A stretch of DNA of 64,000 nucleotides from SW132 sp038150125 (lineage in GTDB: Bacteria; Bacteroidota; Rhodothermia; Balneolales; Balneolaceae), in the NCBI RefSeq assembly GCF_038150125.1, contig NZ_JBBVMF010000022.1, positions 1 to 64,000 on the forward strand. Reading direction: 5' to 3'. The notes under the pieces are model-generated. The model had not been told where the DNA came from. It saw only the letters and a list, made by a program, of their open reading frames with translations, and made no database searches. The position numbers and the translations under genes are program-made. Shown in pieces: positions 34,917-45,000 of this stretch (position 1 is its first letter; every line of letters begins with the position of its first letter).

Positions 34917-35914
34917 GGTTTCTTTCGACCGAATTTTTTGCGGTATTCCTCGATCTCAATCATTGGAGGGCGTTCTTCCTCCACAATTGAAATTTCGTTC
35001 TGCTGGTATTGACTTTTCGTAACCTGGAACTGCCTTAAAATTGTTTCGTGATCCACGTTTTCAAACTTGCCAAGCGCCTGAGCCCGTTTCAGGAATGTCT
35101 GAAGAATCCCGAACGACATTTTTCCAAGCGAAATGGTTGGCTTATTTTCGTGGACCCGTTTGTCAAGATCTGTCTGGGCAAAAGCTTCCAGTCCAAACTT
35201 GTTGTGCACGTCAATCAGGTGGGAGGTTTCAACACCATATCCAATTGGAAAAGCGATCTGTTCCAGAACTTCCCGCCGTACGGCATATTCGCCGGAAAGT
35301 GGCTGAATGATGGTTGTCAGTTCGGGAAAGAACAAGGAAAAGAGCGGCCGAACCAGGATTTCAGTCACGCGGCCACCGCCTGAATTTCGCACACCGCCGG
35401 AGACAGCCAGCGGGCGATCGTAAAATGCTTTTACGTATTTCACCTCTTCGCGGTAAATAAGAGGCGCAACGAGTCCATATACAAAGCGTGGGTGAATGTT
35501 GCTGATGTCCGCATCAACATACACAATAATGTCGCCTTTCAGCTGATGGATGGCTTTCCAAAGGTTTTCGCCCTTCCCCATTTTAGGTTCAAGATTTGGG
35601 AGTATATCGGCCGATAGATAGGTGTCGGCACCGTAAGTTTTAGCCACCTCCAGGGTATTGTCGTCCGATCCGGAATCGATCACGGCAATTTCATCAAGCA
35701 GCGGATAACGGTTCACGAGTTCCGACTTGAACAGGATGACCTCCTTGCCGATCGTTTTTTCCTCGTTCAGAGTTGGCAGGCAAAGAGATATTGTAAGTCC
35801 ATGTTTCTCTTTTGTTTCTACCAATTTTTTCAGGTCCCAGAATTGGGAGTGATGATACGTATTTTTATCAATCCAGTGTTGAAGATCAGTCACAGAATCC
35901 TCCATCTGTAGCAA
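34913..35914 (-). CDS. gpgS: Glucosyl-3-phosphoglycerate synthase-like GT (GT81)
   Basis: 333 aa, soluble GT-A glycosyltransferase. Motifs match GpgS: SLCLPTLNEEKTIG, AVIDSGSDDNT, the metal-binding VYVDADIS, PLSGEYAVRREVL and GYGVETSHLID. The family transfers glucose from NDP-glucose to 3-phosphoglycerate, the first step to glucosylglycerate, a compatible solute of salt- or nitrogen-stressed bacteria. The start region overlaps the preceding M20-like gene by 29 bp (or 20 bp if the ATG ending at 35905 is used). The order M20-like/GpgS/HAD is a translationally coupled operon. Confidence 0.82.
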   Translation of the reverse strand: MLQMEDSVTDLQHWIDKNTYHHSQFWDLKKLVETKEKHGLTISLCLPTLNEEKTIGKEVILFKSELVNRYPLLDEIAVIDSGSDDNTLEVAKTYGADTYLSADILPNLEPKMGKGENLWKAIHQLKGDIIVYVDADISNIHPRFVYGLVAPLIYREEVKYVKAFYDRPLAVSGGVRNSGGGRVTEILVRPLFSLFFPELTTIIQPLSGEYAVRREVLEQIAFPIGYGVETSHLIDVHNKFGLEAFAQTDLDKRVHENKPTISLGKMSFGILQTFLKRAQALGKFENVDHETILRQFQVTKSQYQQNEISIVEEERPPMIEIEEYRKKFGRKKP

Positions 35915-37043
35915 TTAATATTCCGATGATTTGAGCCAGTCCTTTGTAAATCGGGTCAATTTGAACCGATTCATTCATTTTATGAATCCTGTCGCCGGAC
36001 GTAATACCAAGCGTTAAAGCCGGGATTTTTTTATCGATGAGTGCCGCGAGCTCCGATGTACTTGGTGCCAATCTTGGCTCAATATCGAGGGTATTCATGA
36101 TTGAGCGCGCACACTCATTCATTGGATGCGCATACGGAATACCGCCGGGCCGGCGCCGGGCAAAAATATCGAGTTCAACCTCATCACCTGTTTTGGATGC
36201 CACCTCTTTGGCAATATCCTCAATTGTTTTACCAACGTCGTCCACAACGTTTTCTGCTTCAGACCGAACTTCAAAACCCAGCGTGGCTTCCTTCGCGATG
36301 GTGTTAAAAGAGGAGCCTCCTGAAATGGATCCCATCACCACACTTGTTCGGGGCCGTTTTGGCAGCCGGATATCATTAATTTTATTAATGACTTCATTTA
36401 ATGTGAGAATTGCGCTGGCATCTCCAAAGCGCGACCAGTCGTACGATTCCGGAACTTTACATGTAATTTCTCCGCGGAGCATGCCAATAGATGTGTAGCT
36501 AAGGCGGCCTAATTCAACACCTTCAATACAAAGGGCATTTTTAATATCGAACTCATTGTTATCTAAGAAAAACCGAATCCCTTCAAGATCTCCGCGACCG
36601 AGGCTCTTCACGCCGCCAAGCAGTACAAGATTATTCTTCAATTTTATGTCCAGCTCCTGCAAAATGTAGGGTATGGTAGCCAGCACACCGAGGCCGAGGC
36701 TATTATCTGCCACCCCGGGTCCAATGATACTATCGGAAGATACCTGCATGGTATGATCAGATTTTTCAGAAAAAACGGTGTCGGCGTGAGCGTTCAGAAG
36801 AATGGACTTTTCACCCTCTTCGCCTTCCAGTAAACCAATACCGTTTCCACAGTCATCAATTGAATTTTCTGAAAGCCCCGCCTCTTTAAAACGGTTCAGC
36901 AAAAATTCAATGCGTTTCTGTTCTCCGGATGTTGGGGCCGGGATCTCCCCGATCATTACAAGATTGGCTAATAGGATCTCTCGAAACTGTGTCAGCTGGT
37001 CCTGTAAGTCATGAAGTGAACCTGTTACAGATTGTAAACTCAT
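35886..37043 (-). CDS. M20-family peptidase homologue with altered active site
   Basis: 385 aa. The M20 fold is visible: LNAHADTV (first metal His and Asp), GPGVADNSLGLG (bridging Asp), a dimerization domain with GSISGGSSFNTIAKEATLGFEVRS, and a final IHKMNE His. The expected catalytic EEG-LGDL stretch reads KSLGRGDLEG, so the Glu that acts as general base and its metal-binding neighbour are absent. It may be a non-catalytic binding protein or use another residue. First gene of the GpgS operon; a link to glucosylglycerate metabolism is not obvious. Confidence 0.78.
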   Translation of the reverse strand: MSLQSVTGSLHDLQDQLTQFREILLANLVMIGEIPAPTSGEQKRIEFLLNRFKEAGLSENSIDDCGNGIGLLEGEEGEKSILLNAHADTVFSEKSDHTMQVSSDSIIGPGVADNSLGLGVLATIPYILQELDIKLKNNLVLLGGVKSLGRGDLEGIRFFLDNNEFDIKNALCIEGVELGRLSYTSIGMLRGEITCKVPESYDWSRFGDASAILTLNEVINKINDIRLPKRPRTSVVMGSISGGSSFNTIAKEATLGFEVRSEAENVVDDVGKTIEDIAKEVASKTGDEVELDIFARRRPGGIPYAHPMNECARSIMNTLDIEPRLAPSTSELAALIDKKIPALTLGITSGDRIHKMNESVQIDPIYKGLAQIIGILIATDGGFCD

Positions 37044-37628
37044 ATGCGTTTAATTGTTGAACATTAAGTCCTAATGGTTTAAATGGGAAAGAAAAAGTAA
37101 CCATTCCACAATATAATGAAAACTTTTAATGTAAAAGGATTATTACTGTTAAGTTTGTGCAAAAAAATACCGGATTACTATTAAATGTTTTTGAGGAACA
37201 TCCCAACGTATTTGTACTTATTACCGGCGTAATGAGTGAGGAAAATATAGCGATAGTTCTACTGAACTTTTACCAAGCTCTAACCGATAATAAAAAAGCA
37301 TCGAGGATATCTTTCAATCATACTTTTAGAAATTATATAGAGGGCTTAGAGTAATAATGATCGAAAGTTATTCTGCACTTTAGATGTAGAATATCTTAAA
37401 TATTTGAGGCTTTTAAGTTGTGATCCTTAACTGACCCTTAATTGAATTTATAGTTTTCAAACCCTCAGGGTGTCTGGCTTGTTGCTGCCGGATGTAATTC
37501 TGAGAGATTGCTCTTGAATTTAGCAGAGAAATTTAAAAGGAAAAAACTCCTGTAACCAATCCATCTTTCGGTCGTCCAACTAACGTAGCAGGGCTCACCG
37601 ACGGTTGATTGATCTGTGAATGTAGTGT
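37044..37628. other. 585-bp intergenic region with a doubtful small frame
   Basis: Divergent promoters for the M20-like operon and the ECF operon must lie here. A 65-codon frame at 37157-37354, with a GTG start, reads sensible amino acids (FEEHPNVFVLITGVMSEENI). It has no recognizable domain and no clear ribosome site, so I leave it unassigned. It could be a gene remnant. No other structure stands out. Confidence 0.4.
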
Positions 37629-38192
37629 ATGAAACGATTCAAATCAGATTCAGAAATTGTGTCGAGGATCCTGGATGGTGATAGGGAGCTTTACAGGCAC
37701 CTTGTGGATACCAGTTCACCAATAATTTTTCACCTTGTACGATCATTTGAAAAAAATGAAGAGGAGGTTAAAGGAATGGTTCAGGAAATTTTTGTAAAGG
37801 CATATACAAAACTTGATAGATTCGAGAAACGGGCGAAATTTTCAACCTGGATCTATTCTATAGCACTCAATTATTGCAGGGATTATGCAAAGAATATTCG
37901 CCGTAATAACAGAAGGTTTAGCGAATTGGGAGAGACTTTTATAGATGACCATACCAGCGAAGAACTGCAGCCCGATGAATCGATGGAACGGCAGGAAACA
38001 GAGGGGGCTCTTTATCGGGCTATAGAAAAATTGTCGCCTGAACAGTCGGAGCCGCTGCTTATGAAGTACAGAGACGGAATGAGCTACAAGGCGATCGCAC
38101 AGCAAACAGGAGTATCTGAATCTGCATTGAAAGTGCGGGTACACAGGGCCCGTCTTGAGTTAAAAAGAAATCTCGGAAACGGGGTGCTGTGA
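37629..38192 (+). CDS. ECF-type RNA polymerase sigma factor
   Basis: 187 aa. Region 2 (~15-90) includes VKGMVQEIFVKAYTKLDRFEKRAKFSTWIYSIALNYCRD. Region 4 (~125-180) includes LSPEQSEPLLMKYRDGMSYKAIAQQTGVSESALKVRVHRAR. There is no region 3 and no C-terminal extension, as usual for ECF. It leads a four-gene operon; its stop TGA overlaps the start ATG of the anti-sigma-like gene by 1 bp, the classic sigma/anti-sigma coupling. Targets are unknown; self-activation of the operon is likely. Confidence 0.92.
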   Translation: MKRFKSDSEIVSRILDGDRELYRHLVDTSSPIIFHLVRSFEKNEEEVKGMVQEIFVKAYTKLDRFEKRAKFSTWIYSIALNYCRDYAKNIRRNNRRFSELGETFIDDHTSEELQPDESMERQETEGALYRAIEKLSPEQSEPLLMKYRDGMSYKAIAQQTGVSESALKVRVHRARLELKRNLGNGVL

Positions 38193-38914
38193 TGAGCCGT
38201 CTGAATAATAATGATCTGAATGACCTATTAAGACAATTTCTCGATGGCGAACTTAATCCTAAACAGGAAAGGAACGCGCTGAAACGAATTGCTGAAAATG
38301 ACGAGATGAGAGAACAACTGCGCTTTGAGCAGTACGTTTCCAAGACGCTGAGAGGTAAATTTGATGCGAAGTCATTTTCCGTTCCCGAGGGTTTCTCGGA
38401 TGATGTAATGAGTGAGATTGCCCAGCTTGAGGGAACAGCAGAAAGAAATCCCTCTTGGATCGAAAAGGTAAAGCAACAGCTCAACTCTTTATTAACACCT
38501 CGAGAATACTCGTTCAGACCAGCCACTATTTTCGCTGTTCCCGCATTGTTGTTGATACTTTTCACCGGTCTCTACCAGTCCATGCTTCTTAAGCCTGCTC
38601 AATCTATAGAGTATTCGGCCGGAACGCAGGTTGTTTCCGGCGAGGCGTCTGAAGAAGTTTGGATCCGGTTTGTTTATATAGATGAAGAAGCTAATCAGAT
38701 TGCAGTGGCCGGAAATTTTAGCGATTGGGAACCGATAGAGCTGGACAGCCGAAAGATGGGGGACCGTACCGTTTGGACAGGTCTTGTGCCGGTTAAGCGA
38801 GGTGAGCACCGGTATATGTTTGTACGAAACGGTGAGGAATGGATTTCGGATCCGCTGGCTGAGATTCAGCGGGACGACGGCTTTGGGAATAAAAATGCTG
38901 TAATCTATTTATGA
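38192..38914 (+). CDS. Anti-sigma-like membrane protein with glycogen-binding E-set domain
   Basis: 240 aa from the ATG at 38192. Residues ~5-80 are helical (FLDGELNPKQERNALKRIAENDEMREQL), like the cytosolic part of anti-sigma factors, but there is no Cys, so no zinc finger. A membrane helix lies at ~110-132. Residues ~154-240 form an AMPK/isoamylase-type E-set (CBM48-like): VAGNFSDWEPIEL, VWTGLVPVKRGEHRYMFV, DPLAE and DGFGNKNAVIYL. Topology puts the E-set in the periplasm, where a glycan or another protein could signal to the sigma factor. The next gene overlaps by 4 bp (ATGA). Confidence 0.8.
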   Translation: MSRLNNNDLNDLLRQFLDGELNPKQERNALKRIAENDEMREQLRFEQYVSKTLRGKFDAKSFSVPEGFSDDVMSEIAQLEGTAERNPSWIEKVKQQLNSLLTPREYSFRPATIFAVPALLLILFTGLYQSMLLKPAQSIEYSAGTQVVSGEASEEVWIRFVYIDEEANQIAVAGNFSDWEPIELDSRKMGDRTVWTGLVPVKRGEHRYMFVRNGEEWISDPLAEIQRDDGFGNKNAVIYL

Positions 38915-40170
38915 AAATACTTGGCCTAATTATAATCGGGGTGTTCTGTATAGAAAGCCTGGTGGCTCAGAGTTTAAATACGATTTTCTCGATAGAATCC
39001 CGTGGAGGATATTCCACAAATACATATCTCCATCCATTTGTGAATGAATGGGATTCTTCAGATGATGGGGCGTTTGCCAGGATCACTCCATCAGCACAGT
39101 TTTTCTGGGGTAGCCAGGGCTTTTCAGCCGAAGGATCAGCCGGCTATTTTTATGAATCCATTTTTGATAACAGGAATAGCTGGAACGGAGCATTTGGGTC
39201 AGCCCGGTTGCATTACAGGTTCACTGAGTCGTTGTCTGCTGGAGTAGAGGCCAGCGGAAGCCACATGAGTTCTTCGTTCAGAAAGCAGACATTATCTATG
39301 TTACCCAACGTAACCTGGTCCCCAACACTTTTTACGAGAATTCAGGCAAAGGCGGGTTCCTCTTTCAGAGAGTATAGCGGACTCGGTGAAAGCGAGGTAA
39401 ATAGTTTTAGTGACCGTTTTGATCTGGCTGGAATTGAGCTTGAACACTGGCCATCCTTGCGATGGAGAATCCAGGTCAGCGGTTATGGCATGCCGGGTGA
39501 AAGCTTACTTGATAACCACAGCGCTGCGCTTTCAGTAAGGCGGTTGATTCAACAAAAGGTAGGAATTACGTTAAGTGTGAGTATGAATCGGTTTACAAAC
39601 AGTTACACAATCAGTCCGCAGACAGGGGGTTCACCTTTTGGGTCGGGGCAGACAAGTATTGAAGATGAGATCATTGAGCAGACGGACCACCTGCTTCGCA
39701 GTGAAGTTGCAGTCACATTTCCAATTGCCGGACAACTTTCAGGATCCGGAAGTGTGGGTACGCATACGTTTTGGGCGGCAAACGGTGAATTTCGGTCCGA
39801 CATTGCTGCTTCAGTGGGTATCCGTTATTCAATTCCCGGGTCGGCGATGCTAAACCAGCGGCGAAGCGCAGTTGAGCCGGAGTGGGAGAACAAGCCAGGT
39901 GAAGCTGTTGTTGTGACTGTGAACTACGGCGGAGACGGCAATCTATATCTTACCGGAGAATTTAATGATTGGGGTCGCCCGGGTGTGGCTCTCTCACGAC
40001 AAACCCAGCAAAGATTAGCTGCCAGTGTAGAGCTGGAACCTGGCATTTATGAATATAAAGTGATTTTAATACGGGATGGGGAAGAATCATGGGTCGAATT
40101 GTCAGATGATACGATGACCGTCAGTGATGGGTTCGGCGGTGTGAATGGATTAATCTTTATTGAGGAATAG
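38911..40170 (+). CDS. Outer-membrane barrel protein with C-terminal E-set domain
   Basis: 419 aa. Residues 1-19 are a signal peptide. Residues ~25-315 are a run of alternating strands (SRGGYSTNTYLH, SAEGSAGYFYES, SASVGIRYSIPGS) read as an outer-membrane beta-barrel. Residues ~335-419 are a glycogen-binding-like E-set (LYLTGEFNDWGRPG, PGIYEYKVILIRDG, DGFGGVNGLIFIE) like that of the preceding protein. The two E-sets share the F-DW turn and the DGFG-x-x-N ending. This is probably the outer-membrane partner of the sigma/anti-sigma pair. Its ligand is unknown. Confidence 0.72.
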   Translation: MKILGLIIIGVFCIESLVAQSLNTIFSIESRGGYSTNTYLHPFVNEWDSSDDGAFARITPSAQFFWGSQGFSAEGSAGYFYESIFDNRNSWNGAFGSARLHYRFTESLSAGVEASGSHMSSSFRKQTLSMLPNVTWSPTLFTRIQAKAGSSFREYSGLGESEVNSFSDRFDLAGIELEHWPSLRWRIQVSGYGMPGESLLDNHSAALSVRRLIQQKVGITLSVSMNRFTNSYTISPQTGGSPFGSGQTSIEDEIIEQTDHLLRSEVAVTFPIAGQLSGSGSVGTHTFWAANGEFRSDIAASVGIRYSIPGSAMLNQRRSAVEPEWENKPGEAVVVTVNYGGDGNLYLTGEFNDWGRPGVALSRQTQQRLAASVELEPGIYEYKVILIRDGEESWVELSDDTMTVSDGFGGVNGLIFIEE

Positions 40171-40182
40171 GTGAGGCCTATT

Positions 40183-41124
40183 ATGCAACACGAAAACAGT
40201 TATTCATTAAAAAATTATGTAACAGGTTTGGCGATCATTCTGCTGCTTGTACTGATGCTGCCGGCTAAATCATGGTCTCAACAAGTCCAGGATCTGCAAC
40301 AGATTACAGATCGCGCCATTGCCGCAGGTCTTGATCGAAATCAAATAGAGCAGATTCAGGAAAGGGCAGCCGGCCGTGGTATCGACAATGAAATGCTGGC
40401 ACGATTAATGGAACCTGCTGCGGACCTTGCAGAAAGAGGAATGCCAAGCGACTTTATGGTTCAAAAGATGCTTGAGGGATTAGCTAAGGGTGTGCCGGCC
40501 GGCCGGATGATGCCGGTTATAGAGTCGATCCATCAGCATACGCCGGGCGCAGTAGCTCTGTCTGAACAGTGGATGAACAGAACAGATGTCACTCCTTTCG
40601 TGCAATCCATGGGTGGACAGCAATCCCGGTTCAGAGGTGACTTAATTAATGCCAGCCTGAAATCACTCACTCAGGAGGTGCCATCAGAAACAATAGAATC
40701 TGTATTGGTTGAGCTGGGAAATCCTGCCGTGCTGCAGAAAGCGTCGCCACAAGTTATAGCAGCGGCCGTTGGAATACTCCCGGACATACCGGCTTCCATG
40801 CTAAATGAGGCAGGGATGCAACAAATGATTTCAAGAGCGGTTCAGGGCGGATTTTCAGCAGTAGATATCCAAAAACTACCTGGCGCTATGAATGCTGCCG
40901 CAAAGCGGAGCCAGCTACCGTCTGCTTCAATCCTGAACGGGTTGTCAAATCAAATAGACAATGGTATTCCGGCAAACCAGGTCCTTCAAAACTTATTTAA
41001 TGGGAACATCAATGCCGGGCCGCCGAATGGCATTCCGGGCAGACCCGGCGGGAAGCCAGGTGACAGGCCCGGACAGGGACAAGGCAATGGGAACGGGAAA
41101 GGAAATGGTGGGTTTAAAACATAA
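40183..41124 (+). CDS. Secreted helical protein with Gly/Asn/Pro-rich tail, unknown function
   Basis: 313 aa from the ATG at 40183, which has AGGTGAGG 6 bp upstream. A GTG at 40171 is the alternative start. The signal peptide ends at SWSQQ. The body is made of ~30-residue helical repeats (ITDRAIAAGLDRNQIEQIQERAAGRGI; LAERGMPSDFMVQKMLEGLAKGVPAGRM) and the last ~35 residues are low-complexity (GNGNGKGNGGFKT). I do not recognize a family. Being fourth in the ECF operon, it is likely a periplasmic or secreted effector of that regulon. Confidence 0.65.
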   Translation: MQHENSYSLKNYVTGLAIILLLVLMLPAKSWSQQVQDLQQITDRAIAAGLDRNQIEQIQERAAGRGIDNEMLARLMEPAADLAERGMPSDFMVQKMLEGLAKGVPAGRMMPVIESIHQHTPGAVALSEQWMNRTDVTPFVQSMGGQQSRFRGDLINASLKSLTQEVPSETIESVLVELGNPAVLQKASPQVIAAAVGILPDIPASMLNEAGMQQMISRAVQGGFSAVDIQKLPGAMNAAAKRSQLPSASILNGLSNQIDNGIPANQVLQNLFNGNINAGPPNGIPGRPGGKPGDRPGQGQGNGNGKGNGGFKT

Positions 41125-41204
41125 GTGGTCATATTCCCCATACCGTCTGGATGTGGAAATCAAAAGGTTGAAATCAGGTTCGTAACTCGCAGGATGTGTG
41201 CAGA

Positions 41205-41660
41205 GGTAGCTCTTTCTGTTAGTTATTTCCAGGCGTCAACTCCGTCGTTAGACTTCCATATATAGCTAATGGGGCCACCGCTGCGATCTTTACGGAAATA
41301 GCGTCGATGATGCCAAAAAAACGCATAAATGATTCGCGGATTTACCATATCCACAATCAATGTTACAAGCTCCGGTACCCTCATCTATAGACAGAATATA
41401 GACCCATGTTTTACCCGCGTCAGTAGATCTGTAGACTTAAATTTCGTGGGATATTGTCACACCGCAGAGTGGAGGAAACCCTTTCATCTCAACATATGCT
41501 ATCTCAAAGTCTGATACAGATGCGCTGATTTTATAAACAGAACCGGTATTTTGAAAATCCGTCTGAAACAATATCCCAGGTTTCACCACCGTCTTCGGTT
41601 TTCTATAATTCACCGCCTGTTGCTCCAATAAAATAGGTTTATTCTTTTCATAACAGCTTC
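41205..41660 (-). pseudogene. Decayed BNR/sortilin-like repeat protein gene
   Basis: Read on the minus strand, fragments of a BNR-repeat protein appear in order but in shifting frames with stops: YFIGATGGEL-stop-KTEDGGETWD, then NTGSVYKISASVSD, then VYRSTDAGKTW, then NPRIIYAFFWHHRR and YIWKSNDGVDAW. They line up with the intact protein at 46701 (YYTGFTGGGVYKTTDGG, KTGSVGAISVAPSD, GVYRSVNGGKTW, NPRILYASLWEAYR, GLYKSTDGGENW). At least three frame changes show it is a dead remnant of the N-terminal part. Confidence 0.78.
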
Positions 41661-42071
41661 GGCCGGGTATAAAAACTCAGTATCGATTATAGCTGCAGAC
41701 TGCTTTTAATATTTTTCCCATTTGTTTGAATCGAAACCAGGCTGGTATTATTCAGTTTATTCACTGGCTTTCAGAAGGTGTTGTTTTATTGGTATGACTG
41801 TGTTGTAAAACCGAGCATTGCCAAATTCCATCGAAACTGTAACATTAAAAAATTCACGTTTACCTGCTTGTGGACTGACCGTGGATTATGTCAAAATTTC
41901 TGGTTCTGCAAAGCTCTCTTTGAATAGATTTTATAATTTCTTGTGGTTAAAGCTCTTAATGATTAAAGTAAAAGGGATGTAGTAATTTTTAATTTTTTAT
42001 AATATAATAATTGAAAAGCTCATTCTAGTAAATAATCCATCTAGCTTCAGTAGCTCATCTCTTCAAAAAAA
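41661..42071. other. AT-rich leader before SusC
   Basis: About 410 bp with no gene. The last 150 bp are very AT-rich and presumably carry the promoter of the SusC/SusD genes. I could not identify specific promoter boxes or an operator. Confidence 0.45.
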
Positions 42072-45000
42072 ATGCATAATATGATGAAACGATACAATCC
42101 AGGTGCAGTCCATGCTGTGTCAACCTCAAAAAATAAATTTTTAATAGTATTGAGAAGAGCATCGCAATTGACATGCTTTTTTATTTTGATGTTCGGCATT
42201 ACTGCTGCATCATATGCTCAAATAACAATTAATGGGACAGTAACTTCCGTTTCTGATGGTGGGTCTCTGCCCGGTGTAACAGTTTTGGAAAAAGGCACAT
42301 CCAATGGAACCACTACAGATGAAAGCGGGAATTATGAGATAACAGTTGAGAACTCTGATGCTATACTTGTATTTAGCTCAGTTAGTTTTGAAACTCAGGA
42401 AATTGTAGTTGGCAACCAGGAAACTATCAACGTGGAGCTTGATGAAGATGTCCAGCTACTGGATGATGTTGTTGTTGTAGGGTACGGTGAACAAGACCGA
42501 AAAACGCTGACAAGCGCGATTTCTTCAATATCTTCCGAAGATATTGCAAATATACCTTCTGCCAGCACCGACCAGCTTATGCAAGGGCGTGCTGCAGGCG
42601 TGCAGGTAAGTGCCAATTCAGGTACTCCAGGTGGAGGGATTTTCGTAAAAATCCGTGGAACATCATCCATCTCCGGGGGTAGTGATCCCTTGTATGTTGT
42701 AGATGGAATACCGATTCAAACAGGTAACTATGGATTAGGGCTTGGTGGTGAAACTACCAGTGCTATGGCAGATATTGCCCCTTCAGATATAGAATCTATA
42801 GAAATATTGAAAGATGCGTCTGCAACGTCCATATACGGAGCTCGTGCTGCAAACGGTGTTGTTTTAATAACAACAAAAAGAGGTGGTTTCACTGAACCTC
42901 GTGTAAGTATCAACCTTTATAGAGGAGTTGAAGAACCGGTTAACATGCCTGACCTTGTAAGCGGACCTGAGTTTGAAATGCTTATGAACGAAGCTGCAAG
43001 TAATAATGGAGAGTCTGAGCCTTACGCCAATCCTGCAAATGCTACCAATACGAATTGGGCTGACCAGGTTTTCAGAACTGGAATTGTTCAAAACTATGAC
43101 GCTTCAGTAAGTGGTGGCAACGAGTTTATTAAATATTCAGTATCAGGTTCTGCATTCGACCAGGATGGGGTTGTAACACCGGCTTCATTTACCAGGAAAA
43201 GTGCCCGGTTAAATCTTGATATTCTTGCTTCTGAAAAGCTTACGTTTGGAACCAGCACTACCTATTCATTCTCGAATCGTAACAGGGCCCGTAATAATGA
43301 TAATATTACCGGTGTGCTTGGTGGAGTTTATTTCATACCATCGAACCTACCTGTTTACGATAGTGACGGCAACTATACTAAATTCAGCATTTTTGAAAAC
43401 CCTGTTGCTGCCGCCAACGAAGTGGATTTCAATATGGATGTTAACAGGCTTATTGGTAATGTCTTTGCTGACTATGAATTTCTCCCTGGTTTGACTTTCA
43501 GAAGCAGCTGGAGCCTGGATTATAACCAGATTAAAGAAGACAGGTATGATAATACACTGCTAAATAACGGATCTGCCGTAAACGGAAGTGCTCTTTCAAC
43601 CGTGGCTGTTATACAGACATGGACCGCTGAAAATACCCTCAGCTATCTTTTCAACATTGGATCCAATCATAACTTCAGTACACTAATAGGTACAAGTGTC
43701 GAAGAGTCGAACTTTGAGCGTACTACTGCCGAGGGGGAACAGTTTCCAAGCAATGATTTCAAGAGGGTGCAGGACGCAGCGGTACAATCCGCTTCCTCAT
43801 CAGGAACCAGCTGGGGACTTGCATCTTTCTTTGGACGAGTAAAATATGATTACGACAGCAAGTACCTGGCAACTTTTACTGTCCGCCGAGACGGTTCTTC
43901 ACGCTTTGGTGAAAATAACCAATGGGGTACATTTCCTTCTGCAGCCCTGGGATGGGTCGTTTCTGAAGAGGAATTCTTTTCGATAGACTCAGTGTCTGAG
44001 TTAAAACTGAGAGTAAGCTACGGTGTCACAGGTAATCAAAGCGGTATAAGTAACTTTCAGGCCCGGGGTCTTTGGGGCGGCGAAAGTTATGGTGATAGCC
44101 CGGGTACAAGTCCGGGGCAGCTTGGAAATCCTGAACTCAAATGGGAAACAACCAAACAGCTGGATATCGGTATTGACATCGGGTTGTTTGATGACCGTTT
44201 AAACTTTGTTTTTGACTACTACGAAAAGCAAACAGATGATTTGTTACTTGCTGTGCCTGTACCAATGTCTACAGGCTTTTCTGAGCTTGTGCAGAACTTT
44301 GGTGAGCTGGAAAACAAAGGACTGGAGTTTGGCATTGCAGCAGATATTATCCAGACTAATGACTTGAATTGGAATCTGATTTTCAATATTGCCGGTAACC
44401 GCAATAAAATTGTTAAACTAGCTTCTCCATTCAACGTGTATAACCGTGATATTTATCGTTATGAAGAGGGGGTCCCAATGTACTCCTTCTATTTCCATGA
44501 GCAGATAGGAGTTGACCCAGACACAGGCGAACCAATATTCACCGATGTTGATGGAGATGGGACGTTCAATCCGAATGTGGATAGAAAAATTGTTGGGGAT
44601 GCTAATCCAGATTTCTTTGGGGGTATAACCAATAAGGTAAACTACAAAGCATTCGATTTTTCAATCTTCTTTCAATACAGCTACGGTAACGAACAGCTGA
44701 ACTGGAATAGATTCTTCCAGGAACATGGAGGAACCCGAAATACAGGATACCTGAGCTCACAATTAGATCGATGGCAACAGCCGGGAGATCAAACCATGGT
44801 CCCCCAAATGAAAAGTTCTAACTATGCCGGAAACTTGCGGCCTTCGCGTTTTGTAGAAGACGGCTCTTATATGAGGCTTAAAAATGCCACATTAGGGTAT
44901 ACAGTTCCTGTTGACATACTTAACAAGCTTGGAGCAGGTATTTCGCGAGCGCGAATATATTTAAGCGGACAAAACCTGTTGACGTTCACCAACTACACCG

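Noticed and set aside
37157..37354. Small 65-codon gene between the M20-like and sigma genes
   Set aside because: Only a GTG start, no clear ribosome site and no family I recognize; kept as a note on the intergenic region.
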